A stretch of DNA of 63,841 nucleotides, from NCBI GenBank assembly GCA_001464375.1, contig LNEW01000177.1, positions 1-63,841 on the forward strand. Reading direction: 5' to 3'. The notes under the pieces were generated by a model. The model made no database searches and was not told the DNA's origin. It saw nothing but the letters and a program-made list of their open reading frames with translations. Origin of the DNA: Rhodospirillales bacterium Ga0074136. GTDB lineage: Bacteria > Pseudomonadota > Alphaproteobacteria > Acetobacterales > Acetobacteraceae. Shown piece by piece: positions 6,288 through 15,753 of this stretch. The number at the start of each line of letters is the position of its first letter. Position 1 is the stretch's first letter. The position numbers and the translations under genes were made by a program.

Positions 6288-9008
6288 ATGACCGACGTCG
6301 TCGTGGTGGAATCGCCGGCCAAGGCCAAGACGATCGAGAAGTATCTCGGGCGTGACTTCACCGTGCTTGCCTCCTTCGGCCATGTCCGGGACCTCGAGGA
6401 AAAGGACGGCGCCGTCCTGCCCGACCAGGACTTCGCGATGGTCTGGGGCAAGGATGGGCGTGGCGAGGCGCAGGTCGCCAAGATCGCGACCGCGCTGAAG
6501 GGGGCCAAGCGGCTGTGGCTGGCCACCGACCCCGATCGCGAGGGCGAGGCGATCTCCTGGCATGTGAAGGACATGCTGGGGCAGCGTGGCGCGCTGAAGG
6601 GCAAGGATGTCCAGCGCATCACCTTCAACGAGATCACCAAGCGCGCCGTGCAGTATGCGGTGGAGCACCCGCGCGACCTCGATGTGCCGCTGATCGATGC
6701 CTACCTGGCGCGGCGCGCGCTGGACTACCTGGTGGGCTACACGCTCTCCCCGCTGCTGTGGCGCAAGCTGCCCGGGTCGCGGTCGGCCGGGCGGGTGCAG
6801 TCGGTCGCACTGCGCCTGCTGTGCGAGCGCGAGGCCGAGATCGAGGCCTTCAAGCCGCGCGAATACTGGACGCTGGAGGCGAAGTTCCAGACGCCCGCCG
6901 GCGCGCCCTTCACCGCGCGGCTGACGCATCTGGAGGGCAAGCGGCTCGACCAGTTCGACCTGCATGATGCCGGCACGGCCAACCGCGCCAAGGCGATGGC
7001 CGAGGCCGGCACCTATGCGGTCGCGTCGGTCGAGAAGAAGCGCACCAGGCGCAACCCGCCGCCGCCCTTCATGACCTCGACACTCCAGATGGAGGCGTCG
7101 CGCAAGCTGGGCATGGGTGCGCAGCAGGCGATGCGCACGGCCCAGGCGCTCTATGAGGCCGGGCACATCACCTACATGCGCACCGATGGCGTGAGCATGG
7201 CGCGCGAGGCGATCGCCGCCATCCGCGACCATGTGAAGGATGCCTTCGGCCCCAACTACATGCCGGCCGCGCCGCGCGAATACCAGTCGAAGCAGAAGAA
7301 CGCCCAGGAAGCGCACGAGGCGATCCGACCGACCGACGTGACCCGCACGCCGGAGGCCATGGCGCGCGAGCTCGATGGCGCCCAGGCGCGGCTGTACGAG
7401 CTCGTGTGGAAGCGCGCCGTGGCGTCGCAGATGTCCTCGGCCGAGCTCGACCAGACCGCCGTCGATATCGACAGCGCCGACAGAATTTTGCGTTTCCGCG
7501 CAACAGGTTCCGTGGTGGCCTTCGATGGCTTCCTGAAGCTGTATCGCGAGGATGAGGACGACCGCGCGGCGGATGCGCGCGCCGGCATCGCGACCGGCGC
7601 CCCGACCGAGGATGACGACAGCCGCATCCTGCCGCCCATGGCCGAGCGCGATCCGCTCAAGCGCGGCGCCATCACCGCCAGCCAGCACTTCACCCAGCCG
7701 CCACCGCGCTATTCGGAAGCGAGCCTGGTCAAGCGGCTGGAAGAACTCGGCATCGGGCGGCCCTCCACCTATGCGTCCATCCTGCAGCGACTGCAGGACC
7801 TGAAATACGTGACGCTGGAGAAGCGCCGCTTCATCGCCCAGGACCTCGGGCGGATGGTGACCACCTTCCTGGTGCGCTTCTTCGACAAGTACGTGGATAC
7901 CGGCTTCACCTCCGCGATGGAGGAGAAGCTGGATTCCATTTCGGCCGGCGAGGCCGACTGGCGCGCGGTGATGCACGCCTTCTGGTCCGAATTCTCGGCC
8001 GCGGTGGACGCCACGCGCGATCTCAAGATCCGCGACGTGATCGACGCGCTGGACGAGGATTTGGGTCCGCACATGTTCCCCGCGCGGGCGGATGGCACCG
8101 ACCCGCGCGTGTGCCCCACCTGCGGCAATGGCCGGCTCGGGCTGCGGCTGGGGCGCACGGGTGCGTTCGTGGGCTGCTCGAACTACCCAGAATGCCGCTA
8201 CACCCGGCCCTTCGGCGTCGATTCCGGCACCGGCGAGGGCGCGGCGCCGGCGGAACAGGAACTCGGCGAGGACCCCGCGACGGGGCAGAAGGTGACGCTC
8301 AAGCGCGGCCCCTACGGCTTCTATATCCAACTCGGCGAGCCGGGCACGGATGCCAAGGGCAAGGCGACCAAGCCGAAAAGAACCAGCCTTCCCAATGGCC
8401 TGGCGCCCGATACTGTGACGCTGGATCAGGCCATCGGCCTGCTGTCCCTGCCGCGCATCATCGGCCGCGACCCCGAAAGCGGGGAGGAGATCAGCGCCGG
8501 CCTCGGTCGCTTCGGGCCCTATGTCCGGGCGGGCACGGTGTTCAAGTCGCTCGACAAGGATGACGACGTGCTGAACGTCGGCATGAACCGGGCCCTGGCG
8601 CTGCTGGCCGATGCGCGGGCGCGGGTGCGCGAACTCGGCCCCCACCCGAAGGACAAGGACCCCGTGACGGTGCGCAAGGGGCGCTTCGGCCCCTATGCCC
8701 AGCACGGCAAGACGGTGGCGAACCTGCCGCGCGATGTCGCGATGGAGGACATCACCCTCGACGACGCCGTGGCGCTGCTGGCCGAGAAGGGCAAGGCGCT
8801 GAAGCCGCGCGGCCCGGCCGGGCGCAAGGCGGCGCCGGCCAAGGCGGCCCCGCGCAAGGCCGCCGCCGCGCCAGCCACGCCGGCCACCCGCAAGGCGGCG
8901 CCTGCCAAGGCGCCGGCCCGCGCCGCGGCAACGAAGCCTGCCGGCAAGGCCGCGACCAAGCCCGCCGCGAAGAAGCCCGCCCCGCGCGCCGGCAAGACCA
9001 CGCGCTGA
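6288..9008 (+). CDS. topA: DNA topoisomerase I
   Basis: This 906-residue type IA topoisomerase relaxes negative supercoils. The TOPRIM domain opens the protein (VVVESPAKAKTIEKYLG; DPDREGEAISW near residue 83), and the catalytic tyrosine is Y296 in ITYMRTDGVSM. One C4 zinc finger (CPTCGNG...GCSNYPEC) near 610 is followed by three topoisomerase C-terminal repeats (RGPYGFYIQLG, LGRFGPYVRAG, KGRFGPYAQHG). The last 70 or so residues form a Lys/Ala/Pro-rich tail that probably contacts DNA, as is usual in this group. Its stop codon shares a base with the rnr start (TGATG). Confidence 0.97.
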   Translation: MTDVVVVESPAKAKTIEKYLGRDFTVLASFGHVRDLEEKDGAVLPDQDFAMVWGKDGRGEAQVAKIATALKGAKRLWLATDPDREGEAISWHVKDMLGQRGALKGKDVQRITFNEITKRAVQYAVEHPRDLDVPLIDAYLARRALDYLVGYTLSPLLWRKLPGSRSAGRVQSVALRLLCEREAEIEAFKPREYWTLEAKFQTPAGAPFTARLTHLEGKRLDQFDLHDAGTANRAKAMAEAGTYAVASVEKKRTRRNPPPPFMTSTLQMEASRKLGMGAQQAMRTAQALYEAGHITYMRTDGVSMAREAIAAIRDHVKDAFGPNYMPAAPREYQSKQKNAQEAHEAIRPTDVTRTPEAMARELDGAQARLYELVWKRAVASQMSSAELDQTAVDIDSADRILRFRATGSVVAFDGFLKLYREDEDDRAADARAGIATGAPTEDDDSRILPPMAERDPLKRGAITASQHFTQPPPRYSEASLVKRLEELGIGRPSTYASILQRLQDLKYVTLEKRRFIAQDLGRMVTTFLVRFFDKYVDTGFTSAMEEKLDSISAGEADWRAVMHAFWSEFSAAVDATRDLKIRDVIDALDEDLGPHMFPARADGTDPRVCPTCGNGRLGLRLGRTGAFVGCSNYPECRYTRPFGVDSGTGEGAAPAEQELGEDPATGQKVTLKRGPYGFYIQLGEPGTDAKGKATKPKRTSLPNGLAPDTVTLDQAIGLLSLPRIIGRDPESGEEISAGLGRFGPYVRAGTVFKSLDKDDDVLNVGMNRALALLADARARVRELGPHPKDKDPVTVRKGRFGPYAQHGKTVANLPRDVAMEDITLDDAVALLAEKGKALKPRGPAGRKAAPAKAAPRKAAAAPATPATRKAAPAKAPARAAATKPAGKAATKPAAKKPAPRAGKTTR

Positions 9009-11629
9009 TGGTCCGCCGCGGGCCGCCGCCCAAGGGACACAAGGCGCGCGCGCGGAAGGGTGTGGCGGTGGCTGGCGGGCGCGCCGCGCGCATCGCCGCG
9101 GCCTCGGCGCCACCGGCCGCGGCCGGGCGACGGCGCGCGGAGGGTGCACCACCGCACGACCCCGCTTCCCCCGGCCCGGACGACACCGGCACGGCCCGCA
9201 CCCGGCGCCGCGATGCGCGTCGGCACGTGACCGAGGCCGCGCCAACCGCCGAACCCGAAACCGGCGATCGCCCATCAGCCAGGCGCCCCGATCCGCGCGA
9301 CACCGCGGCCTCGCCCGCGCGCCATGACAAGGCGGCACAGCGCCAGGCCGCCGCCCCGCGCGCATCGTCCCGCCGCCGCGCCGCCGCGCGCCCGGACGAA
9401 CCCCCGCCGCTGCCCGGCAAGACGGAACTGCGCGCCTTCCTCGACCAGTCCACCGGCCGCGTCACGAAATCCGACATCGCGCGGCATTTCGGCCTGTCGT
9501 CGGACCAGCGCCCTGCGCTGCGCGCCCTGATCCGCGAGATCGCCGCCGAGGGCGGTGCGAACCCCGCCGGCAAGCGCGCCGTCATCGCGCCGTCCCGCCT
9601 GCCCGAGATCGCGCCGGTCGAGATCACCGGCACCGACCCGGACGGCGACCCGATCGCCCGCCCCCTGCAATGGCAGGGCGAGGGCCGCCCGCCGATCATC
9701 TACATGCACCCCGAACCGCGCGGGCAGCGCGCGCTGACGGCCGGCGAAAAGGTGCTGGCGCGGCTCAAGCCGATCGGGCCCGGCAAGTATGAAGGGCGCA
9801 CCTTCAAGCGCATCGCCGGCGCGCCGCCCGCGCGCATCCTGGGGGTGTTCGAGGAAGGCCGCATAATCCCCACCGACCGCCGCCAGAAGGGCACCTGGGA
9901 GGTCCCGCCCGGCGAGGAAGGCGGTGCGAAGCCCGGTGAGATCGTGCTTGCCGAACCCCTGCCCTCGACGCGGCATTTCGGCGCCAAGCCGGCGCGCATC
10001 GTGGAACGGCTGGGGGTGATGGGCGAACCGCGCTCCGTCTCGCTGGTGTGCATCCACGCGCATGGCATCCCGGACGTCTTCCCGGCCGAGGCGGTGCAGC
10101 AGGCCGAACGCGCCGTCGGCGTGGCGGCCCGCGGCCGTACCGACCTGCGCGACACCCCGCTGGTGACCATCGACGGCGAGGATGCGCGCGACTTCGACGA
10201 CGCCGTCTTCGCCGAACCCGACGGCGATGGCTGGCGCATCCTGGTGGCGATCGCGGATGTCGCGCATTACGTGACGCCCAATTCCGCGCTGGACCGCGAG
10301 GCCTGGGCGCGCGGCAACTCCGTCTATTTTCCCGACCGCGTCGTGCCCATGCTGCCCGAGGCGCTGTCGAATGGCTGGTGCAGCCTGCGCCCCCATGAGG
10401 ACCGCGGCTGCCTGTTCGTCGACATGCGGTTCGACGCGCAGGGCCGCAAGCAATCGCATGCCTTCGGCCGCGGCATCATGCGGTCGGTCGCGCGGCTCAC
10501 CTACGAACAGGTGCAAACGGCGGCGGATGCGGCACCGGCCGGCACCGGCGCAGCTTCGCCCGGCACGCCTGCCACCGCGGGCGCGCCGTCTCCCGCCGAC
10601 ACCCTGCCGGAGGGCCACATCGCACGGCTGTACGGCGCCTTCCGCGCGCTGCTCGGCGCGCGCATCGCACGCGGCACGCTCGACCTGGATGTGCCCGAGC
10701 GCAAGGTGGTGCTGGACAGCCATGGCCGCGTGGCCGAGGTCGCGCCGCGCGCACGCCTCGACTCGCACCGCCTGATCGAGGAATTCATGGTCGCCGCCAA
10801 TGTGTGCGCGGCGGAGGAACTCGAACGCCTTTCCCAGCCCTGCATGTACCGCGTCCACGACCGCCCTTCCGACCAGAAGCTGGAAGGGCTGCGCCAGTTC
10901 CTGTCGACCTTCGACATCACCCTGCCGCCATCGGACCGCCTGCACCCGCGCGACTTCGCCCGCGTGCTGGACAAGGTGCGCGACCACCCGCAATCGCGCC
11001 TGGTCAACGAGGCCGTGCTGCGTGGCCAGTCCCAGGCCGCCTACGCGCCGGACAACCTCGGTCATTTCGGCCTCGCGCTGCCGCGCTACGCGCATTTCAC
11101 CAGCCCGATCCGCCGCTATGCCGACCTGCTGGTGCATCGCGCGCTGATCCGCGGCCTGAAACTGGGCCCCGACGGCCTGCAGGAGAGCGAGGCCGCGCGC
11201 TTCCCCGACACGGCCGAGCACATCACCAGCACCGAACGTCGCGCGGCCGCGGCCGAACGCGATGCGGTGGACCGTTATCTCGCGGCCTTCATGGCGAGCC
11301 GCATCGGCGAGAGTTTCGAGGCGCGCATTTCGGGAGTGACTCGCTTCGGCCTGTTTGTCACGGTGGAGCAGAACGGGGCGAGCGGACTCGTCCCGCTCCA
11401 GTCTCTGCCGGACGATCGATGGGATTTGGACGAGGCCACGCAAACGCTGGCCGGTCGCAGGACGCGACTGACCTTCTCGCTGGGACAATCGGTGGACGCC
11501 CGGCTCGCCGAGGCGACGCCGCGCACCGGGGGCATGGTGTTCCACATCCTGCAGGGGATGCCCGCGGGCGGGCGCAAGCACGCGGCATCACAGCCCGGGC
11601 GCAAGGGGCGGTCGCGCGAACGGCGCTGA
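9008..11629 (+). CDS. rnr: Ribonuclease R (3'-5' exoribonuclease)
   Basis: This 873-residue enzyme is longer than typical RNase R. Residues 1-135 are a disordered Arg/Ala/Pro-rich extension, followed by a winged-helix segment (KTELRAFLDQS to RALIREIAAEG), cold-shock domains and the RNB catalytic domain. The active-site cluster is D389-GED392-ARD395-FD397-D398 and the C-terminal S1 domain covers about 766-850. An Ala/Pro/Gly-rich insertion of about 30 residues near 504 interrupts the RNB domain and looks like a surface loop. The ATG overlaps the topA stop. If the real start lies further inside, the catalytic part is unaffected. Confidence 0.95.
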   Translation: MVRRGPPPKGHKARARKGVAVAGGRAARIAAASAPPAAAGRRRAEGAPPHDPASPGPDDTGTARTRRRDARRHVTEAAPTAEPETGDRPSARRPDPRDTAASPARHDKAAQRQAAAPRASSRRRAAARPDEPPPLPGKTELRAFLDQSTGRVTKSDIARHFGLSSDQRPALRALIREIAAEGGANPAGKRAVIAPSRLPEIAPVEITGTDPDGDPIARPLQWQGEGRPPIIYMHPEPRGQRALTAGEKVLARLKPIGPGKYEGRTFKRIAGAPPARILGVFEEGRIIPTDRRQKGTWEVPPGEEGGAKPGEIVLAEPLPSTRHFGAKPARIVERLGVMGEPRSVSLVCIHAHGIPDVFPAEAVQQAERAVGVAARGRTDLRDTPLVTIDGEDARDFDDAVFAEPDGDGWRILVAIADVAHYVTPNSALDREAWARGNSVYFPDRVVPMLPEALSNGWCSLRPHEDRGCLFVDMRFDAQGRKQSHAFGRGIMRSVARLTYEQVQTAADAAPAGTGAASPGTPATAGAPSPADTLPEGHIARLYGAFRALLGARIARGTLDLDVPERKVVLDSHGRVAEVAPRARLDSHRLIEEFMVAANVCAAEELERLSQPCMYRVHDRPSDQKLEGLRQFLSTFDITLPPSDRLHPRDFARVLDKVRDHPQSRLVNEAVLRGQSQAAYAPDNLGHFGLALPRYAHFTSPIRRYADLLVHRALIRGLKLGPDGLQESEAARFPDTAEHITSTERRAAAAERDAVDRYLAAFMASRIGESFEARISGVTRFGLFVTVEQNGASGLVPLQSLPDDRWDLDEATQTLAGRRTRLTFSLGQSVDARLAEATPRTGGMVFHILQGMPAGGRKHAASQPGRKGRSRERR

Positions 11630-13140
11630 TCCTCGTCCTGCTGCTGCTGCCCGGCCTGGCCACGGCGCAGGAGGCGGTGCGCAACGCCCCCTATCCGCGC
11701 GACGAGATGCGCCTGGTGCTGGGCGCGGGCTTCGCCACCATCCTGGAGCGGCATCTGGAAGCCGCCACGCCGGCCGACCTGCTGGTCTGGGGCCTGGCCG
11801 GCCTGGTCCAGCTGGACCCGACGCTGCGGGTGGCGCGCACGGCCCGCGACGTGACGCTGTTCGCCGGCGACCGCCGCGTGCTGGCGCGCCCCGTGCCGGC
11901 CTCGGCGGCCACCGAAGGCCCGTCGGCGGCCGGCGGCGCGGCGGCGGATACGCTCACGCTGTTCCAGCAGGCCGCCTGGAGCGCATCCCCGGCGCTGCGC
12001 AGCGCCGGCGCGCCGCGCCTGATCGCCGCGACGTTCGAGGCGGTGTTCGTCCACCTCGACCCCTTCAGCCGCTACGTGACGCCCGAGGAAGCGCAGGCCG
12101 CGCGCGAACGCCGAATCGGCGAGGCGGGGCTGGGCCTGCGCCTGGCGCCGCCCCGCAGCGGCAACGGCGCGGTCATCGTCGCGCTGAACCCCGATGGTCC
12201 CGCCGCGGCGGCCGGGCTGCGCCTGGGCGACCGCGTGCTGGCGATCGACGGCGTGGCGCTGCGCCGGCGCGACGCGGGCGTGGCCGCCGGCTTGCTCGAA
12301 GGCCCGGCGGGCAGCGCGGTCAGCCTGCTGGTCGAGGCCGAGCGCCGCCGCCGCGAGGTGACCATCATCCGCAGCCTGCCGATCGGCAGCCCGGTGGCCG
12401 CGGAGCGCATCGACGACGTGCTGGTGCTGCGCATCCCGTCCTTCACCGCGCAGACCGAGCGCCAGGTCTCGGCGGCGGTGCTGACGGCGCTGGCCGACCG
12501 CCCGCCGCGCGCCATCCTGCTGGACCTGCGCGGCAATCGCGGCGGGCTGCTCTCGCAGGCAGCCGCGGTGGCGGATGTCTTCCTGGGCGATGGCGAGGCC
12601 TTCCGCACCATCGGCCGCCACCCGGATGCCAGCCGGATCTACGCCACCGGACGGCCCGACCTCGCCGAGGGCCTGCCGCTGGTGGTGCTGGTCGATGGGC
12701 GCACCGCATCCTCGGCCGAGATCCTGGCCGCCAGCCTGGGCGACCGCGGCCGCGCCGCCGTGCTGGGCACCGGCACCACCGGCAAGGGGCTGGTGCAGCT
12801 GGTGGTGCCGCTGCCCGATGGCGGGGAATTGCTGATGTCCTGGTCGCGGCTGGTGATGCCGGCCGGCTGGCCGTTGCAGGGGCTGGGCGTGCTGCCGGGG
12901 CTGTGCACGGCCGGCGGGCCGGAAGATGCGGCGCGGGCGCTGGCGGCGCTGCGGGCGGGGGCGCGCCCGATGGGCCCGGCGCAGACCCGCCAGAGGTCGC
13001 TGCGCCATCCGGTGCCGCTGAGCGAGGTCGAGGCGATCCGCGCCCTGTGCCCGGCGGGGGATGCGCGGGAGGGGGATGTGGCGCTGGCGCGCGCGCTGGC
13101 GATGGACGGGCTGGCGCTGGCGGCGGCGCTGGCGCGGTAG
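11587..13140 (+). CDS. S41-family (C-terminal processing) peptidase with PDZ domain; start unresolved
   Basis: The reading frame open to TAG 13138-13140 encodes a Sec signal (TALILVLLLLPGLATAQ), a PDZ domain (VALNPDGPAAAAGLRLGDRVLAIDG) and an S41 peptidase core. Strand LLDLRGNRGGLL, catalytic serine in TASSAEILAASLGDRG and lysine in GTTGKGLVQ match CtpA-type Ser/Lys proteases, which trim periplasmic proteins. No ATG, GTG or TTG lies close before the signal peptide. The nearest upstream ATG (11419) is 210 bp inside rnr; in-frame GTG 11677 or ATG 11707 would delete the signal. The given start is therefore nominal, and a CTG at 11626 is possible. It is probably co-transcribed with rnr. Confidence 0.83.
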   Translation: MTARAQGAVARTALILVLLLLPGLATAQEAVRNAPYPRDEMRLVLGAGFATILERHLEAATPADLLVWGLAGLVQLDPTLRVARTARDVTLFAGDRRVLARPVPASAATEGPSAAGGAAADTLTLFQQAAWSASPALRSAGAPRLIAATFEAVFVHLDPFSRYVTPEEAQAARERRIGEAGLGLRLAPPRSGNGAVIVALNPDGPAAAAGLRLGDRVLAIDGVALRRRDAGVAAGLLEGPAGSAVSLLVEAERRRREVTIIRSLPIGSPVAAERIDDVLVLRIPSFTAQTERQVSAAVLTALADRPPRAILLDLRGNRGGLLSQAAAVADVFLGDGEAFRTIGRHPDASRIYATGRPDLAEGLPLVVLVDGRTASSAEILAASLGDRGRAAVLGTGTTGKGLVQLVVPLPDGGELLMSWSRLVMPAGWPLQGLGVLPGLCTAGGPEDAARALAALRAGARPMGPAQTRQRSLRHPVPLSEVEAIRALCPAGDAREGDVALARALAMDGLALAAALAR

Positions 13141-13151
13141 GGTTTGTTGCG

Positions 13152-13733
13152 CCCTCAGACGGCGGGCACGGCCCGTCCGAGTCTTTGTTTGCCCTCAGGC
13201 GGCGGGCGCGGCCCGTCCGGGCCGCTTGCCTTCGCGCCTCGCACTGGTGTGCCCGGCGCGGCAGGCAGGTTGGGCGCGGTCGCGCCGTGCGCTCGCGGAT
13301 CGTGCGCGCACGATCCGAGTCCTTGCTTGCCGTCAGGCGCGGGTGCCGGCATCAGCCGGCTTGCCTTTCGCGCAATGACCTGGTTCGCCCGGCGGGACTG
13401 ATTGTCTGGGCGCGGTCGCGCCGTGCGCTTCCGGATCGTGCGCGCACGATCCGAGTCCTTGCATGCCCTCAGGCGGCGGGCGCCGGCATCCGCCGGCTTG
13501 CCTTTCGCGCCATGACCTGATGCGCCCGGCGGGACTGATGGTCTGGGCGCGGTCGCGCCGTGCGCTCGCGGATCGTGCGCGCACGATCCGAGTCCTTGCT
13601 TGCTCTCAGGCGGCGGGCGCCGGCATCCGCCGGCTTGCCTTTCGCGCCATGACCTGATGCGCCCGGCGGGACTGATGGTCTGGGCGCGGTCGCGGCGTGC
13701 GCTCTCGTGCGCGCACGATCCGAGTCCTTTCGC
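13152..13733. repeat. Tandem array of a ~137-bp palindrome-bearing repeat (four copies plus a remnant)
   Basis: Four direct copies start at 13192, 13330, 13466 and 13603 (periods 138, 136, 137), preceded by a short degenerate copy at 13152. Each begins CCCTCAGGCGGCGGGCG, contains TGGGCGCGGTCGCGCCGTGC about 80 bases in, then the perfect palindrome GGATCGTGCGCGCACGATCC (13297-13316, 13433-13452, 13570-13589; eroded in the last copy) and ends CGAGTCCTTGCTTG. Copies 3 and 4 are almost identical over their first 100 bases. Because periods are not multiples of three, the open frames crossing the array on the minus strand are not conserved proteins. Single copies at 35262 and 51839 show this is a dispersed family. 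Confidence 0.92.
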
Positions 13734-13874
13734 ATTGGGGTGCCAGGGGTTCGACGGTCTGGAGTTGTCGCCTTGTGCGTTCCCGGATCCCGCCCGGCGC
13801 CATCCGAAAGGGACCTTGCGCCCGGGATTTGGCCCGGACACGCGGCATCCGCCGCGCGCCGGGCAACCAATCCC

Positions 13875-13902
13875 TTGACTGCGCCGCACGGGACGCTAGG
13901 TT
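13875..13902 (+). promoter_or_regulatory. Candidate sigma-70 promoter of rpmG
   Basis: TTGACT (13875-13880) and TAGGTT (13897-13902) are separated by 16 bases, 52 bp before the rpmG ATG. The -35 element is near consensus. The 13734-13953 stretch holds no gene and otherwise contains only this element and a GGAG ribosome binding site before rpmG. Confidence 0.5.
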
Positions 13903-13953
13903 CCGGCCCCTCGCGCCCGGGGCGGCTTCGCCCGCGGGCCACGGAGCAGTGCT

Positions 13954-14121
13954 ATGGCCAAGTCGAACACCATCCTCATTCGTCTCGTGAGCAGCGCCGA
14001 TACCGGCTATTTCTACGTGACGAAGAAGAACACCCGGACGATGACCTCCAAGATGGAGAAGAAGAAGTACGATCCGGTGGCGCGCAAGCACGTCGTCTTC
14101 CGCGAAGCGAAGATCAAGTAG
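13954..14121 (+). CDS. rpmG: 50S ribosomal protein L33
   Basis: This 55-residue basic protein begins [20 protein letters not shown] and continues [20 protein letters not shown], the full length of bacterial L33. It lacks the CxxC pairs of zinc-binding L33 paralogues, so it is the zinc-independent (C-minus) form usual in alphaproteobacteria. A GGAG lies about eight bases before the ATG. It stands alone between the repeat array and the minus-strand pleD. Confidence 0.97.
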   Translation: MAKSNTILIRLVSSADTGYFYVTKKNTRTMTSKMEKKKYDPVARKHVVFREAKIK

Positions 14122-14128
14122 CACCCGC

Positions 14129-14184
14129 CGCGGGGCACGACCCCGCGCGCCGCCGGCATGGCGAGGCAGCGCGATAGCGCGCTG
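14129..14184 (+). terminator. Paired stem-loops after rpmG
   Basis: CGCGGGG (14129-14135) pairs with CCCCGCG (14141-14147) over a 5-base loop, and CAGCGCG (14167-14173) pairs with CGCGCTG (14178-14184) over a 4-base loop. They start 7 bases after the rpmG stop. No U-run follows, so termination or mRNA-end protection is inferred from position. Confidence 0.45.
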
Positions 14185-14260
14185 AACCCGGCCAAATCCG
14201 GTGATCTGCGGCGCACAGCCCGTTCGCCGACCCGCGCCGCTCGACCGAAGCGCCCCTCCC

Positions 14261-15634
14261 TTATTCCGCCAGTGCGCTCCAATCCTCCGCCGTCGCCGCT
14301 TCCACGCGGTTTCGGCCGCGCTCCTTGGCGCGGTACAGCGCAGCGTCCGAGGCCGCGACCAGGCGGTCGGCGCCGACCGGTCCGCGGGTGATGGCGGTGC
14401 CGATGCTCACCGTCACGTTCAGCATCAGCCCGGGCACCGCGATCGGGCGGTCGGCGATGGCCGCGCGCAGCCGTTCGGCGACCGCGCCGGCCTCCTCCTC
14501 GCCCGCGCTCGCCATCACCACCATGAACTCCTCCCCGCCGTAGCGGGCGACCACGTCGACCGCGCGCAGGTGCTCGCGCAGCGTGTCCGCCACCGCCTTC
14601 AGCGCCACGTCGCCGGCGGCATGGCCATGGCGGTCGTTCAGCGGCTTGAAGCGGTCCACGTCCAGCAGCAGCACCGCGACCGAGGCCCCGCTGCGCAACA
14701 GCCCATCGAGGTGCCGGCGCACATAGCGCCGGTTGCGCAACCCCGTCAGCGCATCGGTCACCGCCAGTTCGAGCGACCGGTCGAGGCTTTCGCGCAGCAA
14801 ATCCTGGTAGCGGCGCCGACGCAGCTGGTTGCGCACCCGCGCACGCAGTTCGGGCGGGTCGACCGGGCGCATCACGTGGTCCGACGCGCCGAGGTCGAAG
14901 GCGCGCAGCACCGCCTGGCGCTGGTCCTCGGCAGCCAGCAGCACCAGGGGCATGTCGCGGCTTTCGCTGCGCGCGCGCATGCGCGAGGCCAGGCGCAGCG
15001 CATCGCCGCCGGCCAGCGGCAGGCTGAGCAGCGCGAGGTCGTGCATCTCGTCCTGCAGGCGTTCCCAGGCCGCCGATTCGTCGGGCGCGTGGTCCAGCAG
15101 GATGCCGTCGGCGGCAAGTGCCGCGCCGACCGCCTCGGCCTCGGCGGTCAGGCCGCCGGCCAGCAGCAGCCGCGCGCCGATGAAGCCGTCCTCGGGCATG
15201 TCGGTGGCTTCGAAGCCCATGTCGCGGGCGGTCTCCCCACGGATGCGCCAGGCATCCAGCACCTGCTTGACGCGCAGCAGGGCGCGCAGCCGGGCGAACA
15301 ACAGGGCGGTGTCGACCGGCTTCGAGATGAAGTCGTCCGCGCCCGCCTGCAGGCCGCGCACGCGCTCGGCCTGTTCGGTCAGCGCGGTGACCATGACCAC
15401 AGGGATATGCGCGGTGGCGGGCTGCGCCTTCAGTCGCCGGCAGACCTCGTAGCCATCCATGCCGGGCATCATGATATCGAGCAGGATGACGTCGGGCGCC
15501 CAGGCGGTGCTGAGCGCCAGCGCCTCGGGCCCCGAGGCGGCGAGGGCGACCTCGAAATACTCCGCGCGCAGCTTGGCTTCGAGCAGGCGGAGATTGGCCG
15601 GCACGTCATCCACCACCAGGACGCGCGCGGTCAT
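14261..15634 (-). CDS. pleD: PleD-type response regulator diguanylate cyclase (REC-REC-GGDEF)
   Basis: This 457-residue protein has three domains. The first receiver (residues 1-120) carries VLVVDD, phospho-acceptor Asp in VILLDIMMPGMDG and lysine in ISKPVD. A degenerate second receiver (about 150-280) lacks a clear acceptor. A GGDEF domain has the active site RYGGEEF preceded five residues earlier by an RAVD inhibitory site (RxxD). PleD makes cyclic di-GMP and controls motility-to-sessile transitions in Caulobacter; the flagellin gene at 34.3 kb is consistent with a motile host. No divK or kinase gene is adjacent. Confidence 0.95.
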   Translation of the reverse strand: MTARVLVVDDVPANLRLLEAKLRAEYFEVALAASGPEALALSTAWAPDVILLDIMMPGMDGYEVCRRLKAQPATAHIPVVMVTALTEQAERVRGLQAGADDFISKPVDTALLFARLRALLRVKQVLDAWRIRGETARDMGFEATDMPEDGFIGARLLLAGGLTAEAEAVGAALAADGILLDHAPDESAAWERLQDEMHDLALLSLPLAGGDALRLASRMRARSESRDMPLVLLAAEDQRQAVLRAFDLGASDHVMRPVDPPELRARVRNQLRRRRYQDLLRESLDRSLELAVTDALTGLRNRRYVRRHLDGLLRSGASVAVLLLDVDRFKPLNDRHGHAAGDVALKAVADTLREHLRAVDVVARYGGEEFMVVMASAGEEEAGAVAERLRAAIADRPIAVPGLMLNVTVSIGTAITRGPVGADRLVAASDAALYRAKERGRNRVEAATAEDWSALAE

Positions 15635-15753
15635 GCGCGCTTCCCCGCGCGGGCGCCATGGAACGGTAACTGGCCGGGTCGGCGGCCGCGCCCTATCAGC
15701 GACGGGGCGATGATAACGCGTTGAATCGTCATCACTTTGTCACGGAGAAATCG

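Noticed and set aside
9275..11581. A 768-codon minus-strand open frame opposite rnr
   Set aside because: It is a shadow of rnr third-position GC; no motifs and no ribosome binding site.
13152..13733. CRISPR array interpretation of the repeats
   Set aside because: Units are contiguous 137-bp direct repeats without short spacers, and no cas genes are near.
13155..13889. A 244-codon minus-strand open frame across the repeat array
   Set aside because: Periods of 136-138 bp shift the frame in each unit, so the repeated peptides are by-products of the DNA repeat.
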